From positions 1 through 7,722 of the forward strand of contig JASEGY010000154.1 of NCBI GenBank assembly GCA_030019105.1: 7,722 bases of DNA, written 5' to 3'. A program made the translations under genes and the position numbers. Below are positions 6,323 to 7,722 of this stretch, piece after piece (position 1 is the stretch's first letter; each line of letters opens with the position of its first letter). Under the pieces are notes generated by a model, which was not told where the DNA came from, did no database searches, and saw only the letters and a program-made list of their open reading frames with translations. Origin of the DNA: a bacterium. GTDB lineage: Bacteria; UBA9089; JASEGY01.

Positions 6323-6721
6323 TTAGGCGGCCTTTCTGATCCGTTCTCTCCAATGCCAGAGATCAAAGAGGAATTCCTGGAAGTCCTCTGCCTCCCGTGA
6401 TACCCTGAGCATAAATTCCAGGTAAAATCCATAGTTTTTGATGGAGACAGGAATACCTCTTAAGGCTGACCAGGCAATAGTAGGTGGAGCAGTGTTCAAG
6501 ATTATTAGCTCTATATCGAGTTTCAGTATATCTTCCAGATCATTCCAGATATCGAATATCCTCTTTTGAACATATCTATCTCTCAAATAAAGGGCGATGT
6601 CTAAATCACTTTCCTTGATAGCTCGATCTTTAGAATATGAGCCAAAAAGGAAGGCCAGTCTAATATCCTCTTGCCCTTCACAATAGCCTTTTAGTTTTTC
6701 CAGGATTTGATCTTTTCTCAT
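6323..6721 (-). CDS. mntA: MntA-type minimal nucleotidyltransferase, antitoxin of HepT
   Basis: A 132-residue minimal nucleotidyltransferase. GS-x10-D-x-D is exact (G27, S28, D39, D41), with further acidic residues at D69 and E71 on the expected strand (LDIELIIL). In studied pairs MntA uses ATP to AMPylate the HepT tyrosine and so acts as the antitoxin. The hepT gene with an intact target tyrosine follows 1 nt later, making this a complete module. The start ATG overlaps the ftsY stop as ATGA, so it is translated from the ftsY message by coupling. An AGGAG lies about 11 nt upstream within ftsY. Confidence 0.9.
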   Translation of the reverse strand: MRKDQILEKLKGYCEGQEDIRLAFLFGSYSKDRAIKESDLDIALYLRDRYVQKRIFDIWNDLEDILKLDIELIILNTAPPTIAWSALRGIPVSIKNYGFYLEFMLRVSREAEDFQEFLFDLWHWRERIRKAA

Positions 6722-7650
6722 ACCTGAACAGTCTCCTCTTCAAACAGCGCCCGGCTGAAGTCGGCCCCTGAAAAGTCGATCAAATCTTCCAGGGTTTCTC
6801 CGCAGCCAATAAGTTTGACCGGCAGGCTCAACTGGTCACTGATAGCAATAACAATCCCTCCTTTAGCCGTGCCATCCAGTTTAGTCAGGGCCAGACCGGT
6901 TACGCCGACCGTTTCAGTAAATTGCTTAGCCTGCAGAAGACCGTTTTGCCCACAAGTCGCATCTAAAATAAGGAGGACTTCATGTGGAGCGCCAGGCAAC
7001 TGGGCCTGACAAACCCGTCTGACTTTGGCCAGCTCGTTCATCAAGTTAGATTTGGTATGAAGCCGGCCGGCTGTATCAACGATAAGGACATCCGTATTCC
7101 TGGCCTTGATTGATTGAATGGCGTCATAAGTGACTGCCCCCGGATCAGCTCCTGGCTGGTGTTTTATCAGGCTGACATTAACTCGATTGGCCCAGATTTC
7201 CAATTGCTCAATAGCGGCCGCTCGAAATGTATCGGCCGCAGCCAGAAGGACCGATTTGCCTTCCGCCTTGAATCGAGCCGCCAGTTTAGCAATAGTAGTT
7301 GTCTTACCGGTGCCGTTCACCCCCACCACCATAATTACGGTTGGTGACTCTTCAGACATATTAAGTTTGCCTTCCTCGTGTTTAAGGATCAGGCTGATTT
7401 CTTCCACAATAAAGTCTTTTAATTGTGTTGGCTCCTGCGGCCGTTTTTCTCTGACCTGTTCAATGATCTTCAGGGTAGTAGTTACGCCCACATCGGCCCC
7501 TATCAAGATGTCTTCCATTTCCTGATAGAGTTCCTCATCGACTTTGGTCCGGCCAATAGTTACACTGGCTATGCGTCCGATCAAGCCCTCTTTAGTAGGA
7601 ATGATTGCTTTTTTTAATCGGCTGAACCAGCCTTTTTTTTCTTCACTCAT
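6718..7650 (-). CDS. ftsY: Signal recognition particle receptor FtsY
   Basis: A 310-residue SRP-type GTPase that docks the ribosome-SRP complex at the membrane for co-translational insertion of membrane proteins. The GTPase motifs are in order: G1 GVNGTGKTTT (110-119), DTFRAAA (140-146), DTAGR (192-196), LDATCGQNG (229-237), TKLDG (256-260), and the closing IGCGE (281-285), where Cys replaces the commoner Val. The N domain (about 20-95) is present, and the acidic A domain of some homologues is absent, so this is the short NG form. The ATG at 7650 has GAGGA 8 nt upstream. An eight-A run at codons 4-6 is a possible slippage site, although the frame is intact. It ends in an ATGA overlap with mntA. 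Confidence 0.96.
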   Translation of the reverse strand: MSEEKKGWFSRLKKAIIPTKEGLIGRIASVTIGRTKVDEELYQEMEDILIGADVGVTTTLKIIEQVREKRPQEPTQLKDFIVEEISLILKHEEGKLNMSEESPTVIMVVGVNGTGKTTTIAKLAARFKAEGKSVLLAAADTFRAAAIEQLEIWANRVNVSLIKHQPGADPGAVTYDAIQSIKARNTDVLIVDTAGRLHTKSNLMNELAKVRRVCQAQLPGAPHEVLLILDATCGQNGLLQAKQFTETVGVTGLALTKLDGTAKGGIVIAISDQLSLPVKLIGCGETLEDLIDFSGADFSRALFEEETVQV

Positions 7651-7667
7651 TCGTTGTTTCCTCGCTT

Positions 7668-7722
7668 CTTAGCAGTCTGTCGGAGAGAAAATCTATCTGT
7701 GCGCAATTTTGTAGTGGTCGAG
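7668..7722. repeat. 55-bp terminal inverted repeat, right copy
   Basis: Exact inverted copy of positions 1-55. It ends 17 nt before the ftsY start, so only the ribosome site of ftsY lies between. On the minus strand, one frame entering from the window edge stays open through the repeat and ends at a TGA overlapping the ftsY ATG (positions 7647-7649), giving 24 residues. That may be the tail of an upstream gene, but 24 codons can be open by chance and I do not recognise the peptide. Any promoter of ftsY would lie in or beyond this repeat. Confidence 0.95.

Noticed and set aside
6322..6432. N-terminal extension of hepT inside mntA
   Set aside because: These 37 codons lie out of phase within mntA, look low-quality, and the ATG at 6321 fits the usual HepT N-terminus and spacing.
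7630..7640. Eight-A run early in ftsY as a programmed frameshift or sequencing error
   Set aside because: The frame is intact and the resulting MSEEKKGWFSRLK start is a normal FtsY N-terminus.
1..7722. tRNA, rRNA or CRISPR array
   Set aside because: No cloverleaf, rRNA-like sequence or regularly spaced repeat array was found in the gaps; the repeats present are short and adjacent.

Overview
The window is a bacterial fragment in which every credible gene lies on the minus strand. It is most likely one contig from an uncultured bacterium. The housekeeping genes ftsY and trpE and a lipobox-bearing ABC-type binding protein place it in Bacteria. I cannot name the phylum from these genes. The many toxin-antitoxin-like genes, the short palindromes and the duplicated intergenic words suggest a free-living environmental genome with considerable DNA turnover.

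Read in the direction of transcription (right to left), the layout is: ftsY (signal recognition particle receptor), mntA (minimal nucleotidyltransferase), hepT (HEPN ribonuclease toxin), trpE (anthranilate synthase component I), a Fic-family AMP transferase, a DUF6922-like small protein, an AbiEii-type nucleotidyltransferase, and finally a sugar-type extracellular solute-binding lipoprotein with its own strong ribosome binding site. ftsY and mntA overlap by ATGA, mntA and hepT are 1 nt apart, hepT and trpE are 2 nt apart, trpE and fic are 31 nt apart, fic and the DUF6922-like gene are 57 nt apart, and the last pair overlaps by 52 nt. ftsY through abiEii therefore looks like one transcription unit. 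The binding protein sits 123 nt further on and may be separate.

The notable point is that two essential or biosynthetic genes are interleaved with three different modules whose families transfer nucleotides: MntA-HepT, Fic and DUF6922-AbiEii. The TA genes look more AT-rich by eye than trpE, fic and the binding protein gene, consistent with insertion into an older ftsY/trpE neighbourhood. Neither trpG nor the permeases expected with the binding protein are present in the window.

The left 628 bases contain no intact gene. They hold a hairpin built from repeated octamers, the 3' remnant of an unrecognised minus-strand gene, a 138-bp imperfect palindrome with 21-bp inverted ends that resembles a MITE, and a weak terminator-like hairpin after the binding protein gene. 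The two ends of the window are exact inverted copies of each other for 55 bp. This is either a real repeat, such as the end of a multicopy element, or a k-mer-length assembly overlap. The extreme ends should be read with caution.
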